Program-made: the position numbers and the translations under genes | The notes under the pieces: generated by a model | Seen by the model: the letters and a program-made list of their open reading frames with translations, nothing else | Databases searched by the model: none | What the model was told of the DNA's origin: nothing | Assembly: GCF_900116445.1 (NCBI RefSeq) | Contig: NZ_FPBH01000026.1 | Location: 62,001 to 126,000, forward strand | DNA from: Paraburkholderia aspalathi | GTDB taxonomy: Bacteria > Pseudomonadota > Gammaproteobacteria > Burkholderiales > Burkholderiaceae | DNA: 64,000 bases | Direction of reading: 5' to 3' | Shown here: piece after piece, positions 8,128-17,346 of the stretch | Position numbering within the stretch: position 1 is the first letter of the stretch | Layout: the number at the start of each line of letters is the position of its first letter

Positions 8128-8171
8128 CGATCAATCCGATCATTGATCGCATCCGGATGCGATCAATGATC
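8128..8171. promoter_or_regulatory. 34-bp perfect palindrome plus a third half-site upstream of the MocR gene (candidate operator 2)
   Basis: Bases 8138-8171 form a perfect 34-bp palindrome centred on ATCCGGAT. It contains ATTGATCG (8142-8149) and CGATCAAT (8160-8167). A further CGATCAAT lies at 8128-8135. The palindrome ends 25 bases before the MocR start codon, a position suited to autoregulation. The 348-base intergenic region 7849-8196 otherwise holds the sigma-54 promoter and operator 1. A weaker sigma-54-like match toward the regulator lies at 8004-8019. Confidence 0.6.
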
Positions 8172-8196
8172 TCCACCCCCCAGCCGAAGGCTACAA

Positions 8197-9588
8197 ATGA
8201 GCAGCCCGACACATCACTGGATCAAACGCCTCGCCGACACCCGCAAGCCGGCCTACCTCGCGATTCCCGATCTGATCGAAGAAGATCTGGCCACCGGCCG
8301 CCTGCGTCCACGCGACCGCTTGCCGGGGCTGCGTGATCTGGCCGAGGAACTCGCGCTGAACTACACGACGGTGGCGCGCGCATATGCGGAAGCGCGCAAG
8401 CGCGGTCTGCTCGACTCGCGCGCGGGCAGCGGCACCTTCGTGCGTGGTCGAACCGCCACCTTGCCGCTCGCCGGCGGCAGCAGCATCGAGATGTCGATGA
8501 ATACGCCACCCGAGCCGCCCGATTTCGCGGCCCGTTTGCGCGATTCGGCAGCGCGCCTGATGAGCGGCAGCGATCCGTATCAGTTGCTGCGCTATCAGGA
8601 CTTCGGCGGCTCGGCTGCCGACAAGGACGCGGGCGCCGAATGGCTGAAGCGTCGCGTGCCGCATTGCGACGCGCAGAACGTGCTGGTGTGCCCCGGCATT
8701 CATAGCGCGCTGGTCGCGCTCGTCTCGCAGTTGGCGCGGCCCGGCGGCACGATCTGTCTCGACACGCTGGCTTACCCCGGCATCAAGGCCATTGCCGCGC
8801 AACTCGGTGTGCGTCTGCAGGCCCTGCCGCGCGACGACGAAGGTCCGCTCGCGCACGCCTTCGAAGCGCTCTGCAAGACCGACAAACCGAGCGCGTTCTA
8901 TTGCAATCCGACGCTGCAGAATCCAAGCACGTTGACGCTCACGCACAAACGGCGCGAGGCGCTCGCCGATGTCGCGTTGCGCTACAGCGTTCCGATCATC
9001 GAAGACGATGCGTATGCGATGCTGCCGCAAAGTGCGCCCGATGCGCTCGCGAGCTTCGCTCCCGAACTGACCTACTACGTAACGGGTTTATCGAAGAGTC
9101 TCGGCGCCGGTCTGCGAGTGGCGCATTTGCACGCGCCGACTGCCAGGCAAACGCAGCGCCTCGCCGGCGCGTTGCGCGCAACAACGGTGATGGCGAGTCC
9201 GTTCACCGTCACGCTCGCAACACAATGGATCGTCGACGGCACCGCGCTCGATATGCTCAACGCGATCCGCAATGAATCGCGCGCACGCCAGGCGATTGCA
9301 TCGCGCATGCTCGAAGCGTGGCCTTACGAAGCGCACGCGGATGGCTTTCATTTGTGGTTGCCGGTGCCGGCCGAAAGCGGCTGGAGTGCATCCGAACTCG
9401 CATTGCAACTGCGCAACCAGGGCATCGCTGCCGTTGCAGGAGCGGCGTTTTCCACCGACGGCAATCCGCCGAACGCAATGCGTGTGTGCCTCGGTGGTTC
9501 AAAGACGCGCGACGAATGCGAAGAGGCACTGCGCATCGTAGGTGAGACACTCGATCATCCGCATCATCTGCATTCTCCGGTGATGTGA
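8197..9588 (+). CDS. MocR-type transcriptional regulator (GntR HTH fused to aminotransferase domain)
   Basis: A 463-residue regulator. A GntR-type winged helix (residues about 15-85, with DRLPGLRDLAEELALNYTTV) is followed by a class I aminotransferase-like domain. The segment TGLSKSLGAGLR contains the expected PLP-binding lysine near residue 300, so cofactor binding is likely retained. MocR proteins usually sense PLP, an amino acid or an amine and control a neighbouring gene. Divergent to the Nit1C operon with repeated half-sites between them, it is the obvious candidate regulator of that operon; this is inferred from position only. Nit1C of Pseudomonas uses a different local regulator type. 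Confidence 0.88.
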   Translation: MSSPTHHWIKRLADTRKPAYLAIPDLIEEDLATGRLRPRDRLPGLRDLAEELALNYTTVARAYAEARKRGLLDSRAGSGTFVRGRTATLPLAGGSSIEMSMNTPPEPPDFAARLRDSAARLMSGSDPYQLLRYQDFGGSAADKDAGAEWLKRRVPHCDAQNVLVCPGIHSALVALVSQLARPGGTICLDTLAYPGIKAIAAQLGVRLQALPRDDEGPLAHAFEALCKTDKPSAFYCNPTLQNPSTLTLTHKRREALADVALRYSVPIIEDDAYAMLPQSAPDALASFAPELTYYVTGLSKSLGAGLRVAHLHAPTARQTQRLAGALRATTVMASPFTVTLATQWIVDGTALDMLNAIRNESRARQAIASRMLEAWPYEAHADGFHLWLPVPAESGWSASELALQLRNQGIAAVAGAAFSTDGNPPNAMRVCLGGSKTRDECEEALRIVGETLDHPHHLHSPVM

Positions 9589-9875
9589 AACCATCTGTGC
9601 GCATCGGTATATAGCGTCATCTCCGGCGTTATCGTCATACGAATACAGCACCCTGCAACTCACTGCCAGGGCGCTGTTTCGGCATCCATTGAAAACCCCG
9701 CAGCGCGCGAAAAAGTGTGTAGCATCGCGCCGCGCCGCCACGAGCGGCGTTGCCGGCCGCCGTCAGAAACTGAAAGCATTACCTGCTCAAGTCCCCACTG
9801 CCGGCGCCGTATACCGCGTATGAGGCCCCCGCCTCACCGACTACGGTTCACTGCTTACTCCGAAAGACTCCCAAC

Positions 9876-11675
9876 ATGTTCTCCTCCATTCGCGCGCGCA
9901 TCGTCGCCCTGTGCGTCGCCATCGTTGTGGTCGCGCTCGCTGCTAACGCGGTTCTCAACTATGTCGTCGCCAACTCGTACAACGCCGATGCGATCGAAAG
10001 CAGTTTGAACGCCGTCGAAAGCGGTCATGCAGACGGTATCGAAGATTGGATCGCCTCCAATAGTCAGATGATCAACTCGCTGCAGGACGCAGTGCTGCAA
10101 CCCGATCCATCCGCCGCGTTGAAGCAGATCGCCGCAGCCGGCAAGTTCACCAACGTGTATGTCGGCTACGCGGACAAGACCGCGAAGTTTTCGGACCCGA
10201 CCGGCATTCCGCCCGACTACGATCCGACCGGCCGTCCCTGGTACAAGCAGGCCGCCGCAGCGGGCAAGCCGGTAGTAACGCCGCCCTATGTGGACGTGGG
10301 CACGGGCAAGCTGGTGGTCGCATTCGCCGCGCCCGTAGTGCGCGACGGCGTGGTGAAAGGCGTGGTGTCCGGCGACGTCGCGATGGACAGCGTGATTGCC
10401 AACGTCAAGGCAATTCATCCGACGCCCGCGAGCTTCGGCATGTTGATCGACGCGAGCGGCCATATCGTCGCGCATCCGGATGCCAAGCTGACCTTGAAGC
10501 CGGTATCGGACCTCGCCCCCGCACTGACCAGCGACAAGGTGACTGCGCTTTTCAGCGCCGAGCACCCTGTCGAAGTCGAAGTGAACGGCAGCACGAAGCT
10601 GCTGCGCGCCGAGGCCATTCCCGGCACCGACTGGTACGCGGTCGTCGCACTCGACAAATCGGAAGCGACGGCGGGCATGCGATCGCTGTTGACTGCTTCG
10701 GTGATTGCCTTGATCGTGATCGCCGCGATCGCCGCCGCCATCGTGGCCGCGGTCACCGCTGTATCGTTCCAGCGCCTGTCGAAAGTACGCGATGCGATGG
10801 ACGCGATCGGCTCGGGCGAAGGCGATCTGACACAACGTCTGCCAGCGGTCGGCAACGACGAAGTCGCGCAGATCGCGCGCTCGTTCAACACCTTCATCGA
10901 CAAACTCAGCCACGTGATGCGCCAGATTCGCGATGCCAGCGAATCGGTGCGCGTGGCCGCCAATGAAATCGCCGCCGGCAACGTCGATCTGTCGGGCCGC
11001 ACCGAATCAGCGGCAGCCAGCCTGCAACAGACGGCGGCGTCGATGGAAGAAATCACCTCGACGGTTACGCAATCGGCGAGCGCCGCGAAGCAGGCCGACG
11101 ATACGGCCGTGTCCGCGTCGCAGGTCGCCTCGCGCGGCGGCGTAGTGATCTCCGAAGTGATTACGACGATGGGCGAGATCGAACATGCGTCCGTGAAGAT
11201 CTCGGACATCATCGGCGTAATCGACGGCATCGCATTCCAGACCAACATTCTCGCGTTGAACGCAGCGGTGGAGGCCGCACGCGCCGGCGAACAGGGCCGC
11301 GGTTTCGCGGTGGTCGCCGGCGAAGTGCGCAGCCTCGCGCAACGCAGTGCGCAGGCCGCGAAGGAGATCAAGGGGCTGATCGAAGCAACCGTGGCGAGCG
11401 TGACCTCCGGGTCGGGCCAGGTGCGCCAGGCCGGCGAGACGATGACAGAGATCGTCAGCAACGTCGCCAACGTGACCACCATCATTTCCGAAATCACCCA
11501 GGCGGCCAACGAGCAAACGCGCGGCATTCAGGAAGTAAACCGCGCAGTCAGCCAACTCGATGAAATGGTTCAGCAGAACGCCGCGCTGGTGGAGGAATCC
11601 ACAGCGGCCGCTGCCGCCTTGCAAAGCCAGGCCGTGAGTCTTGCCGGTGCCGTGACGCAATTCAAGCTGGACTAA
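9876..11675 (+). CDS. Methyl-accepting chemotaxis protein with dCache sensor
   Basis: A 599-residue chemoreceptor. Transmembrane helices lie near residues 8-30 and 275-300, enclosing a periplasmic dCache domain; a HAMP segment follows near 305-355 and then the cytoplasmic signalling domain with the hairpin tip IDGIAFQTNILALNAAVEAA. The distal pocket has Y115, R120, W122, Y123, Y138, D140 and D167, with the spacing of the amino-acid-binding dCache motif seen in PctA-type receptors, so an L-amino acid is the likely ligand. The C-terminus lacks a NWETF-like pentapeptide. It is separated by only 21 bases from a second receptor gene. Confidence 0.92.
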   Translation: MFSSIRARIVALCVAIVVVALAANAVLNYVVANSYNADAIESSLNAVESGHADGIEDWIASNSQMINSLQDAVLQPDPSAALKQIAAAGKFTNVYVGYADKTAKFSDPTGIPPDYDPTGRPWYKQAAAAGKPVVTPPYVDVGTGKLVVAFAAPVVRDGVVKGVVSGDVAMDSVIANVKAIHPTPASFGMLIDASGHIVAHPDAKLTLKPVSDLAPALTSDKVTALFSAEHPVEVEVNGSTKLLRAEAIPGTDWYAVVALDKSEATAGMRSLLTASVIALIVIAAIAAAIVAAVTAVSFQRLSKVRDAMDAIGSGEGDLTQRLPAVGNDEVAQIARSFNTFIDKLSHVMRQIRDASESVRVAANEIAAGNVDLSGRTESAAASLQQTAASMEEITSTVTQSASAAKQADDTAVSASQVASRGGVVISEVITTMGEIEHASVKISDIIGVIDGIAFQTNILALNAAVEAARAGEQGRGFAVVAGEVRSLAQRSAQAAKEIKGLIEATVASVTSGSGQVRQAGETMTEIVSNVANVTTIISEITQAANEQTRGIQEVNRAVSQLDEMVQQNAALVEESTAAAAALQSQAVSLAGAVTQFKLD

Positions 11676-11696
11676 GATCCACCAAAGGAAATCGCA

Positions 11697-13280
11697 GTGA
11701 CGTTCTATAGAAATCTGAAGATCGCCGTCAAGTTGGCGCTGCTCGGCGCGGTGCTGCTCGCCGCGACCATAGTGGTGGGCCTGGAAGGATGGCACGCGCT
11801 GTCGAATACGCATGCTCTGCAAATCCAGTCCGCGCAAACGCTCAGTCAATACGCGCAAGCCGCCGACACAGCGCGCGTCGCACAGGTCGAATTCAAGAAA
11901 CAGGTGCAGGAATGGAAAGACCTGTTGCTGCGCGGCGCGGATCCGGCTGCGTTCGCCAAGTACCGTGACGCCTTCAGCAAGGAAAGCGGCACGACGCACG
12001 CCGCGCTGTTGCGTCTGAAGGATCAACTGAGTGCATTGGGCGCCAACGTCGACGGCGTTGACAAGGCGCTCGCCACGCACGCCTCGTTGCAGGACAGTTA
12101 CCTCGACGCGCTCAAACACTACGATGCGGCCGATCCGAATACGGCGCACATCGTCGACGGACTGGTCAAAGGCATCGACCGCGCGCCGACCGCCGCTATC
12201 GACGACATCGTCGCCCTGGTGATGCAGCAGGCGCAAGACTCCAGCGTGCGCACGGGCGATGCCGCGGAACATGCGTACACGCTCGCCTGCGTGCTGCTGT
12301 TGTCGGTCGTGATCTGCTCGCTCGGCGTGGGCACCTTCGCGGTCTGGTTCCTGAGCCGTAGCATCACGGTGCCGGTCAGGCAAGCGGTAGGCGTCGCGCA
12401 GGCGGTTGCGGCAGGCGATCTGCGTGCCGATGTCGCCGTGGTGAGTCGAGACGAAACCGGTCAGCTGCTAGTCGCGCTCACCGAAATGAATCAACGCCTG
12501 CGGCACATCGTCAGCGAGATTCGTGAAGGCGCACACACGATTTCCTCGGCGACGCGGGAGATCGCCGCGGGTAACCTCGATCTGTCGGCGCGCACGGAGC
12601 AGCAGGCCGCCTCGCTCGAGGAAACCGCCGCGTCGATGCAGCATTTCACCGACTCGGTTCAGCGCAACGCCAGCAACGCACGCGAGGCCACCACGCTCGC
12701 TCAAACCGCAGCGCAAGCGGCACGCGACGGCGGTGTGGTGATGACCGATGCCGTGCGCACCATGGGCCAGATCGATGCGGCATCCAAGCGCATCGTCGAT
12801 ATCATCGCGGTGGTTGAAGCGATCGCTGCGCAGACCAATATTCTGGCGCTTAACGCAGCGGTTGAAGCGGCGCGGGCCGGCACGCAGGGACGCGGTTTCG
12901 CGGTGGTCGCGAGTGAAGTGCGCAGTCTCGCTCAACGCTCGGCCGATGCCGCGCGTGAGATCAAGGCGTTGATTCGTGAGTCGGTGGCCACGATCGACGC
13001 CGGTACGCAGTTGATCAATCACGCAAGCAATACGATGGACGGCGTGGTGCAAAGCGCGGGCAGCGTGACGCGTATCGTTGAGGCGATCGCGACGGCCAGC
13101 GTCGATCAGGCTGCAGGTATTGCGGAAGTGAACGATGCGGTCACGCAGATGGATCAGGTGACGCAGAGTAATGCGGCTTTGGTGGAGCAGGCGGCTGCGG
13201 CGGCCGATGCGGTGCAGAGTAAGGCTTCAGGGTTGGTGCAAAGTGTGAGTTTCTTTCGGATTGGTGCTGTAGCTTCTTAA
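11697..13280 (+). CDS. Methyl-accepting chemotaxis protein with four-helix-bundle sensor
   Basis: A 527-residue chemoreceptor starting at GTG, with an AAAGGAA site 7 bases upstream. Transmembrane helices lie near residues 10-30 and 190-215; the periplasmic region between them is alpha-helical and of the 4HB_MCP (Tar-like) size. HAMP covers about 215-265. The signalling tip VVEAIAAQTNILALNAAVEA is intact. It probably shares a transcript with the preceding dCache receptor; the two have unrelated sensor domains and therefore likely different ligands. The ligand cannot be predicted. Confidence 0.9.
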   Translation: MTFYRNLKIAVKLALLGAVLLAATIVVGLEGWHALSNTHALQIQSAQTLSQYAQAADTARVAQVEFKKQVQEWKDLLLRGADPAAFAKYRDAFSKESGTTHAALLRLKDQLSALGANVDGVDKALATHASLQDSYLDALKHYDAADPNTAHIVDGLVKGIDRAPTAAIDDIVALVMQQAQDSSVRTGDAAEHAYTLACVLLLSVVICSLGVGTFAVWFLSRSITVPVRQAVGVAQAVAAGDLRADVAVVSRDETGQLLVALTEMNQRLRHIVSEIREGAHTISSATREIAAGNLDLSARTEQQAASLEETAASMQHFTDSVQRNASNAREATTLAQTAAQAARDGGVVMTDAVRTMGQIDAASKRIVDIIAVVEAIAAQTNILALNAAVEAARAGTQGRGFAVVASEVRSLAQRSADAAREIKALIRESVATIDAGTQLINHASNTMDGVVQSAGSVTRIVEAIATASVDQAAGIAEVNDAVTQMDQVTQSNAALVEQAAAAADAVQSKASGLVQSVSFFRIGAVAS

Positions 13281-13661
13281 TCAAGACTCAAAGTCGAGGC
13301 CGCCGAGTAAGACCGTCGGCTCGGCCTGGGTGTGCGAGATGAAGTCCAGTTCGCGGACGTGGCGCCAGGCTTCGAGCTTGCGGGGTAACGCGGCCAGGTA
13401 GCCGGCGAAGCGGGATGGGCCTTCTGGGCCCATCAGGCGTTCTATTTCGTCGCTGTCCCAGGTTAGGTATAGGTTCAACGGGTGTGCGTAGTGGCGGAGG
13501 TCTTCGATCGGGGTTGCGTGGATTCGCACTCGGGTGGGGTGGCCGTGGCCGCCGTAGGGGAGGACCTCCGTGTGCACGGTTGTCGCGAAACAGGCGGCGA
13601 TTGCTTCGGCTATGCGGGGGGCGAATTGTTCGTCGAAACGGGTTGCACTCTCTGGACGCAT
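13281..13661 (-). CDS. Small conserved protein, probably DUF5594-like
   Basis: A 126-residue soluble protein with no signal peptide. It starts MRPESATRFDEQFAPRIAEA and contains LNLYLTWDSDEIERLMGPEG. This resembles small Burkholderia-specific proteins of the DUF5594 type; I am not certain of the family number. Its stop codon abuts the stop of the convergent chemoreceptor gene with no spacer. Function unknown. Confidence 0.65.
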   Translation of the reverse strand: MRPESATRFDEQFAPRIAEAIAACFATTVHTEVLPYGGHGHPTRVRIHATPIEDLRHYAHPLNLYLTWDSDEIERLMGPEGPSRFAGYLAALPRKLEAWRHVRELDFISHTQAEPTVLLGGLDFES

Positions 13662-13701
13662 CTATGTCTCCGATGTTCTGTGCGATGAACGGAGCATCGT
13701 A

Positions 13702-13842
13702 GCATGTGAGACGGCCGCCCTCGCCGAGGCGATGGGTGTCAAAGAATCGACCGTTGAAACTTACGCCAAGCGCGCATTCGCGAAGCTTGGCGTGAATTCG
13801 CGCCGCGGGTTGTTGTCGCTGGTGCATGGGCATGAGGCGACC
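13702..13842 (+). pseudogene. Remnant of a LuxR-type DNA-binding domain
   Basis: In one frame this stretch encodes ALAEAMGVKESTVETYAKR followed by AFAKLGVNSRRGLLSLVHG, a near-complete LuxR helix-turn-helix (recognition helix plus the KLGVxSR signature). There is no start codon, sensor domain or upstream part of the HTH in frame. The frame is open upstream only across the antisense of the neighbouring gene. It lies in the gap between the DUF5594-like gene and dctA and is best read as a decayed regulator 3' end. Confidence 0.6.
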
Positions 13843-13853
13843 ACGCAGCGTAA

Positions 13854-15197
13854 TCAGATCGGGCGCTGCGTTTCACGTTCGGGCAAGCGACCCACCACAG
13901 CCTCGCCCTCCTCCGCGGCAACCGTGCCGGATGTGACAACCGGTCTCGCCAACGCCGCCTTCAGCTTGTCGCGATCCAGCTCCTTCTCCCACGCCGCAAT
14001 CACGATCGACGCCACACCGTTACCCATCGTATTGGTCAGCGCACGGCACTCAGACATGAAACGGTCGATGCCGAGAATCAGCACCATCGCCGTCACCGGC
14101 ACGGTCGGCACGACCGAAAGACTCGCCGCCAACGTGATAAAGCCTGCCCCTGTCACGCCGGTTGAACCCTTCGAGGTCAGCATCGTCACCGCCAGCAACG
14201 TGATCTCCTGGGCAATCGTCAAATGGGTATTGGTGGCCTGGGCGAGAAAAAGCACCGCGAGCGTCATGTAGATATTGGTGCCGTCGAGATTGAACGAGTA
14301 ACCCGTCGGCACAACCAGCCCGACAATCCCGCGCGAGCACCCGAGCCGTTCGAGCTTCTCCATCAACTGCGGCAACGCTGCTTCCGATGTCGACGTGCCG
14401 AGCACGATCAGCAGTTCGTCCTTGATGTACACGACGAAGCGCCACAAGCTGAAACCGCATGCCCGCGCAATCAGGCCGAGCCCGCACGAGACGAACAGGA
14501 ATGCGGTCAGATAGAACGTGCCGATCAGTTTCATCATCGGCAGCAAGGAGACGATGCCATATTTGCCGATCGTGAACGCGATGGCGCCGAACGCGCCGAT
14601 TGGTGCGAGGCTCGTAATCATGCGCACAATACGGAAGAAAGTTTTCGACAGCAGTTCGATCAAACCGATGACGGGTTTCGCGGGTTCGCCCGTCACCGCG
14701 AGCGCGGTGCCGAACAACATGGCGATCAGCAGCACCGGCAGAATATCGCCCTGGGTGAACGCGCCGACGAATGTCTCCGGAATGATATGCATGAAGAAAC
14801 CCGCGAGCCCTTCGCCGTGCGCGGCTTGTGCGGCGTAACTGGATATCGCGCCCGCATCGAGGGTAGCGGGATCGACGTTAAAGCCCACACCGGGTTTCAA
14901 AACGTGCGCGGCCAGCAAACCGATGGCGAGCGCGAGTGTCGACACCACTTCGAAATACAGCAGCGCTTTGCCACCCACGCGGCCGACCTTGCGCATGTCG
15001 TGCATGCTGGCGATGCCGGTCACGACCGTGCAGAAGATCACCGGGCTGATGATCATGCGCACGAGTTTGATGAAGGCGTCGCCGAGCGGTTTCATCGCCA
15101 CCGCATTCGCCGGCAAGAAGTGGCCGACGATCACACCGATAACGATCGCAACGATCACCTGCACGTACAGCACCTTATAAAGCGGTTTGCGCTTCAT
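13854..15197 (-). CDS. dctA: Dicarboxylate/amino acid:cation symporter DctA
   Basis: A 447-residue inner-membrane symporter of the DAACS family that imports C4-dicarboxylates with Na+ or H+. The family motifs are present: GTSTSEAALPQLMEKL (re-entrant loop), GYSFNLDGTNIYMTLAVLF and ALTNTMGNGVASIVIAAWE. The ATG at 15197 has a strong GGAGGAG site; a longer frame to 15284 adds a charged stretch that other DctA proteins lack. It lies downstream of leuC/leuD paralogues on the same strand with a 102-base gap, so co-transcription is possible but not certain. It may import an organic acid used by the upstream enzymes. Confidence 0.93.
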   Translation of the reverse strand: MKRKPLYKVLYVQVIVAIVIGVIVGHFLPANAVAMKPLGDAFIKLVRMIISPVIFCTVVTGIASMHDMRKVGRVGGKALLYFEVVSTLALAIGLLAAHVLKPGVGFNVDPATLDAGAISSYAAQAAHGEGLAGFFMHIIPETFVGAFTQGDILPVLLIAMLFGTALAVTGEPAKPVIGLIELLSKTFFRIVRMITSLAPIGAFGAIAFTIGKYGIVSLLPMMKLIGTFYLTAFLFVSCGLGLIARACGFSLWRFVVYIKDELLIVLGTSTSEAALPQLMEKLERLGCSRGIVGLVVPTGYSFNLDGTNIYMTLAVLFLAQATNTHLTIAQEITLLAVTMLTSKGSTGVTGAGFITLAASLSVVPTVPVTAMVLILGIDRFMSECRALTNTMGNGVASIVIAAWEKELDRDKLKAALARPVVTSGTVAAEEGEAVVGRLPERETQRPI

Positions 15198-15299
15198 GTC
15201 TCCTCCGTTTTTTAAAGGCAAAGCGCGTCCCTTCCCTTCTGCCGGGGAATCGGTCACACGCGTTTCGGTTGAATGGCGGCGCAAGGGCCGCCAGGGGAT

Positions 15300-15917
15300 T
15301 TACAGCACGGCGGCCCAAGGATGCCGTTTGAAATGGATCCGCTCGAACGCTTCAATAGCGGGGAGTGAAGCGAGCGTGAGATCGATGATGTCCATGCCTT
15401 CAATCACCATCTGTTTGTGACGCGCGCCGAGCGGGAACGTGAACACGCGGCCACTGGCGGCCGTCACCGTTTGCTGCTCGATGTCGATATGCATTCGTGC
15501 AGCCGGATGTGTCACTGCGTCCTGCATTAGAACATCGACTGCTTCGCGATCCAGTTGCACCAGCAACAAGCGGTTATTCATCGCGTTCGAATAGAAGATC
15601 TCCGCGAAACTCGGCGCGATCACGGCTTCGAAACCGAATTGCTGAAGCCCCCACACAGCATGCTCACGACTCGAGCCGCAGCCGAAATTCGAGCCGCCGA
15701 TCAGGATGCGTGCGCCGCGATACGCCGTCTGATTCAACACGCAATCCGGGCGCGGCTCGCCTGCTGCGTCGAAACGCAGGTCATACAGCAAGCCCTCCCT
15801 CAACCCGGCCTTGTCAATGATGCGAAGAAACTGCTTCGGCATGATCTGATCGGTGTCGAGGTTTTCGATCGGCAATGGCGTGGCATTCCCGTCGATTTCG
15901 GTGAGTCTCGTTAGCAT
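15300..15917 (-). CDS. leuD: 3-isopropylmalate dehydratase small subunit paralogue (LeuD-like)
   Basis: A 205-residue swivel domain of the aconitase superfamily. NLDTDQIMPKQFL near residue 19 and GGSNFGCGSSREHAVWGL near residue 70 are the conserved substrate-binding segments. It overlaps the end of the large-subunit gene by 7 bases, so the two are translationally coupled. Context (no leuB nearby, but a dehalogenase-like hydrolase and DctA) suggests a catabolic paralogue that hydrates or dehydrates a related branched or methylated hydroxy-diacid; leucine synthesis itself is not excluded. Confidence 0.88.
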   Translation of the reverse strand: MLTRLTEIDGNATPLPIENLDTDQIMPKQFLRIIDKAGLREGLLYDLRFDAAGEPRPDCVLNQTAYRGARILIGGSNFGCGSSREHAVWGLQQFGFEAVIAPSFAEIFYSNAMNNRLLLVQLDREAVDVLMQDAVTHPAARMHIDIEQQTVTAASGRVFTFPLGARHKQMVIEGMDIIDLTLASLPAIEAFERIHFKRHPWAAVL

Positions 15918-17329
15918 GATTGCGTCTCCAGGGTGCGGACGTCGGTGATGCGCCCGGTTAGCGCGGCGGCTGCGGCCATCGCGGGACTCATCAGATGGGT
16001 GCGGCCGCCGCGTCCCTGACGTCCTTCGAAGTTGCGGTTGGTCGTGGATGCGCAGCGTTCGCCTACCGCGAGAAAATCGTCGTTCATCGCGAGACACATC
16101 GAACAGCCCGGCTCTCGCCATTCGAAGCCGGCATCGCGCAGCAGGGTCGCTATGCCCTCGGCTTCGGCCTGGCGGCGCACGCTGCCCGAGCCCGGTACGA
16201 CCATCGCGCGCACCCCTTGCGCGACGTGGCGCCCTCGCACAATCGCAGCGACCACGCGCAGATCTTCGATACGTCCATTGGTGCACGAACCGATGAACAC
16301 GCGATCGATCGGCGTGCCTGCAATCGGTTGGTCTGAATCGAGCCCGATATAGTCGAGCGCGCGCCGCAGTGCGGCAGCGGCCTCAGGCGTCTTTTGCGCG
16401 GCCGCACTGGGAATGCGCTGATCGACCGCAATCGCCTGATCGGGGCTCGTGCCCCACGTGACGAACGGCGCGATATCGTGTGCGTCGAAATGGTGTTCCG
16501 TATCGAAACTCGCGCCGACATCCGATTTCAGTTCGCGCCAGTCGTTCATGGCAGCAGCCCACTGGGCATCGTCCAGTGATGTTGCGTGCGCGCGGACATA
16601 GTCGAACGTGGTCGCATCGGGTGCGATCAACGCCGCTCGCGCGCCGGCTTCGACAGTCATGTTGCATAAGGTCATGCGCGCTTCCGCAGACAGCGAGGCG
16701 GTCGTAGACCCTGCGAACTCCACCGCGTAACCGCGCGCACCCTGTGCGCCAATGCGGCTGATGATCCACAAAATCACATCCTTCGACGACGTGCCGTAAG
16801 GCAACGTCCCGTCGATCGTGATACGCATGGTTTGCGCAACGCGATAGACCAGCGTTTGCGTGGCAAGCACGTGCTCGACCTCCGAGGTGCCGATGCCGAA
16901 GCCCAACGCGCCGAGCGCGCCGTACGTAGTCGTGTGACTATCGCCGCATAGCACGACCATGCCTGGGCGAATCAAACCGCGTTCTGGCGCGACGATATGT
17001 TCGATGCCTTGCAGGGGATCGTTCGCCGCATGCAGTTCGATACCGGCCTGATCGCAGTTGCGTGCGAGGTTGTTCGCCTGCAACAGCGAAGCGGCATCGC
17101 GAATCACGCGCGGCGATTCCGCATGCGTGGGAATGATGTGGCTGACCACCGCCAACTGCTGCCGCGGACGACGCACGGGCCGCACTTTCGCAGCGAGCGC
17201 GCTGAACGCCTGCGGGCTAGTGTATTCGTTCATCAGATGCAGATCGACATACAGCAGCAAGTTTTGCACATCGATACGCGTGACGACGTGCGAATCGACG
17301 AGCTTCTGGTAAAGGGTTCGTTTTGACAT
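15911..17329 (-). CDS. leuC: 3-isopropylmalate dehydratase large subunit paralogue (LeuC-like)
   Basis: A 472-residue aconitase-superfamily large subunit carrying a 4Fe-4S cluster. The three ligand cysteines are in IGSCTNGRIEDLR and GCSMC near residues 350-415. The substrate-activating CGDSHTTTYGALGALGFG segment lies near residue 128. The ATG at 17329 starts MSKRTLYQKLVDSHVV, the normal N-terminus for LeuC; the frame is open further upstream without a good start. The gene sits 17 bases downstream of the alpha/beta hydrolase gene and overlaps leuD. Whether the physiological substrate is isopropylmalate cannot be told from sequence. Confidence 0.88.
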   Translation of the reverse strand: MSKRTLYQKLVDSHVVTRIDVQNLLLYVDLHLMNEYTSPQAFSALAAKVRPVRRPRQQLAVVSHIIPTHAESPRVIRDAASLLQANNLARNCDQAGIELHAANDPLQGIEHIVAPERGLIRPGMVVLCGDSHTTTYGALGALGFGIGTSEVEHVLATQTLVYRVAQTMRITIDGTLPYGTSSKDVILWIISRIGAQGARGYAVEFAGSTTASLSAEARMTLCNMTVEAGARAALIAPDATTFDYVRAHATSLDDAQWAAAMNDWRELKSDVGASFDTEHHFDAHDIAPFVTWGTSPDQAIAVDQRIPSAAAQKTPEAAAALRRALDYIGLDSDQPIAGTPIDRVFIGSCTNGRIEDLRVVAAIVRGRHVAQGVRAMVVPGSGSVRRQAEAEGIATLLRDAGFEWREPGCSMCLAMNDDFLAVGERCASTTNRNFEGRQGRGGRTHLMSPAMAAAAALTGRITDVRTLETQSC

Positions 17330-17346
17330 GATGGGTCGACCAGCGA

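Noticed and set aside
15217..15232. Sigma-54-like sequence upstream of dctA on the minus strand
   Set aside because: It has GG and GC 10 bases apart but poor flanks, and the start would fall inside the dctA ribosome-binding site, leaving almost no leader.
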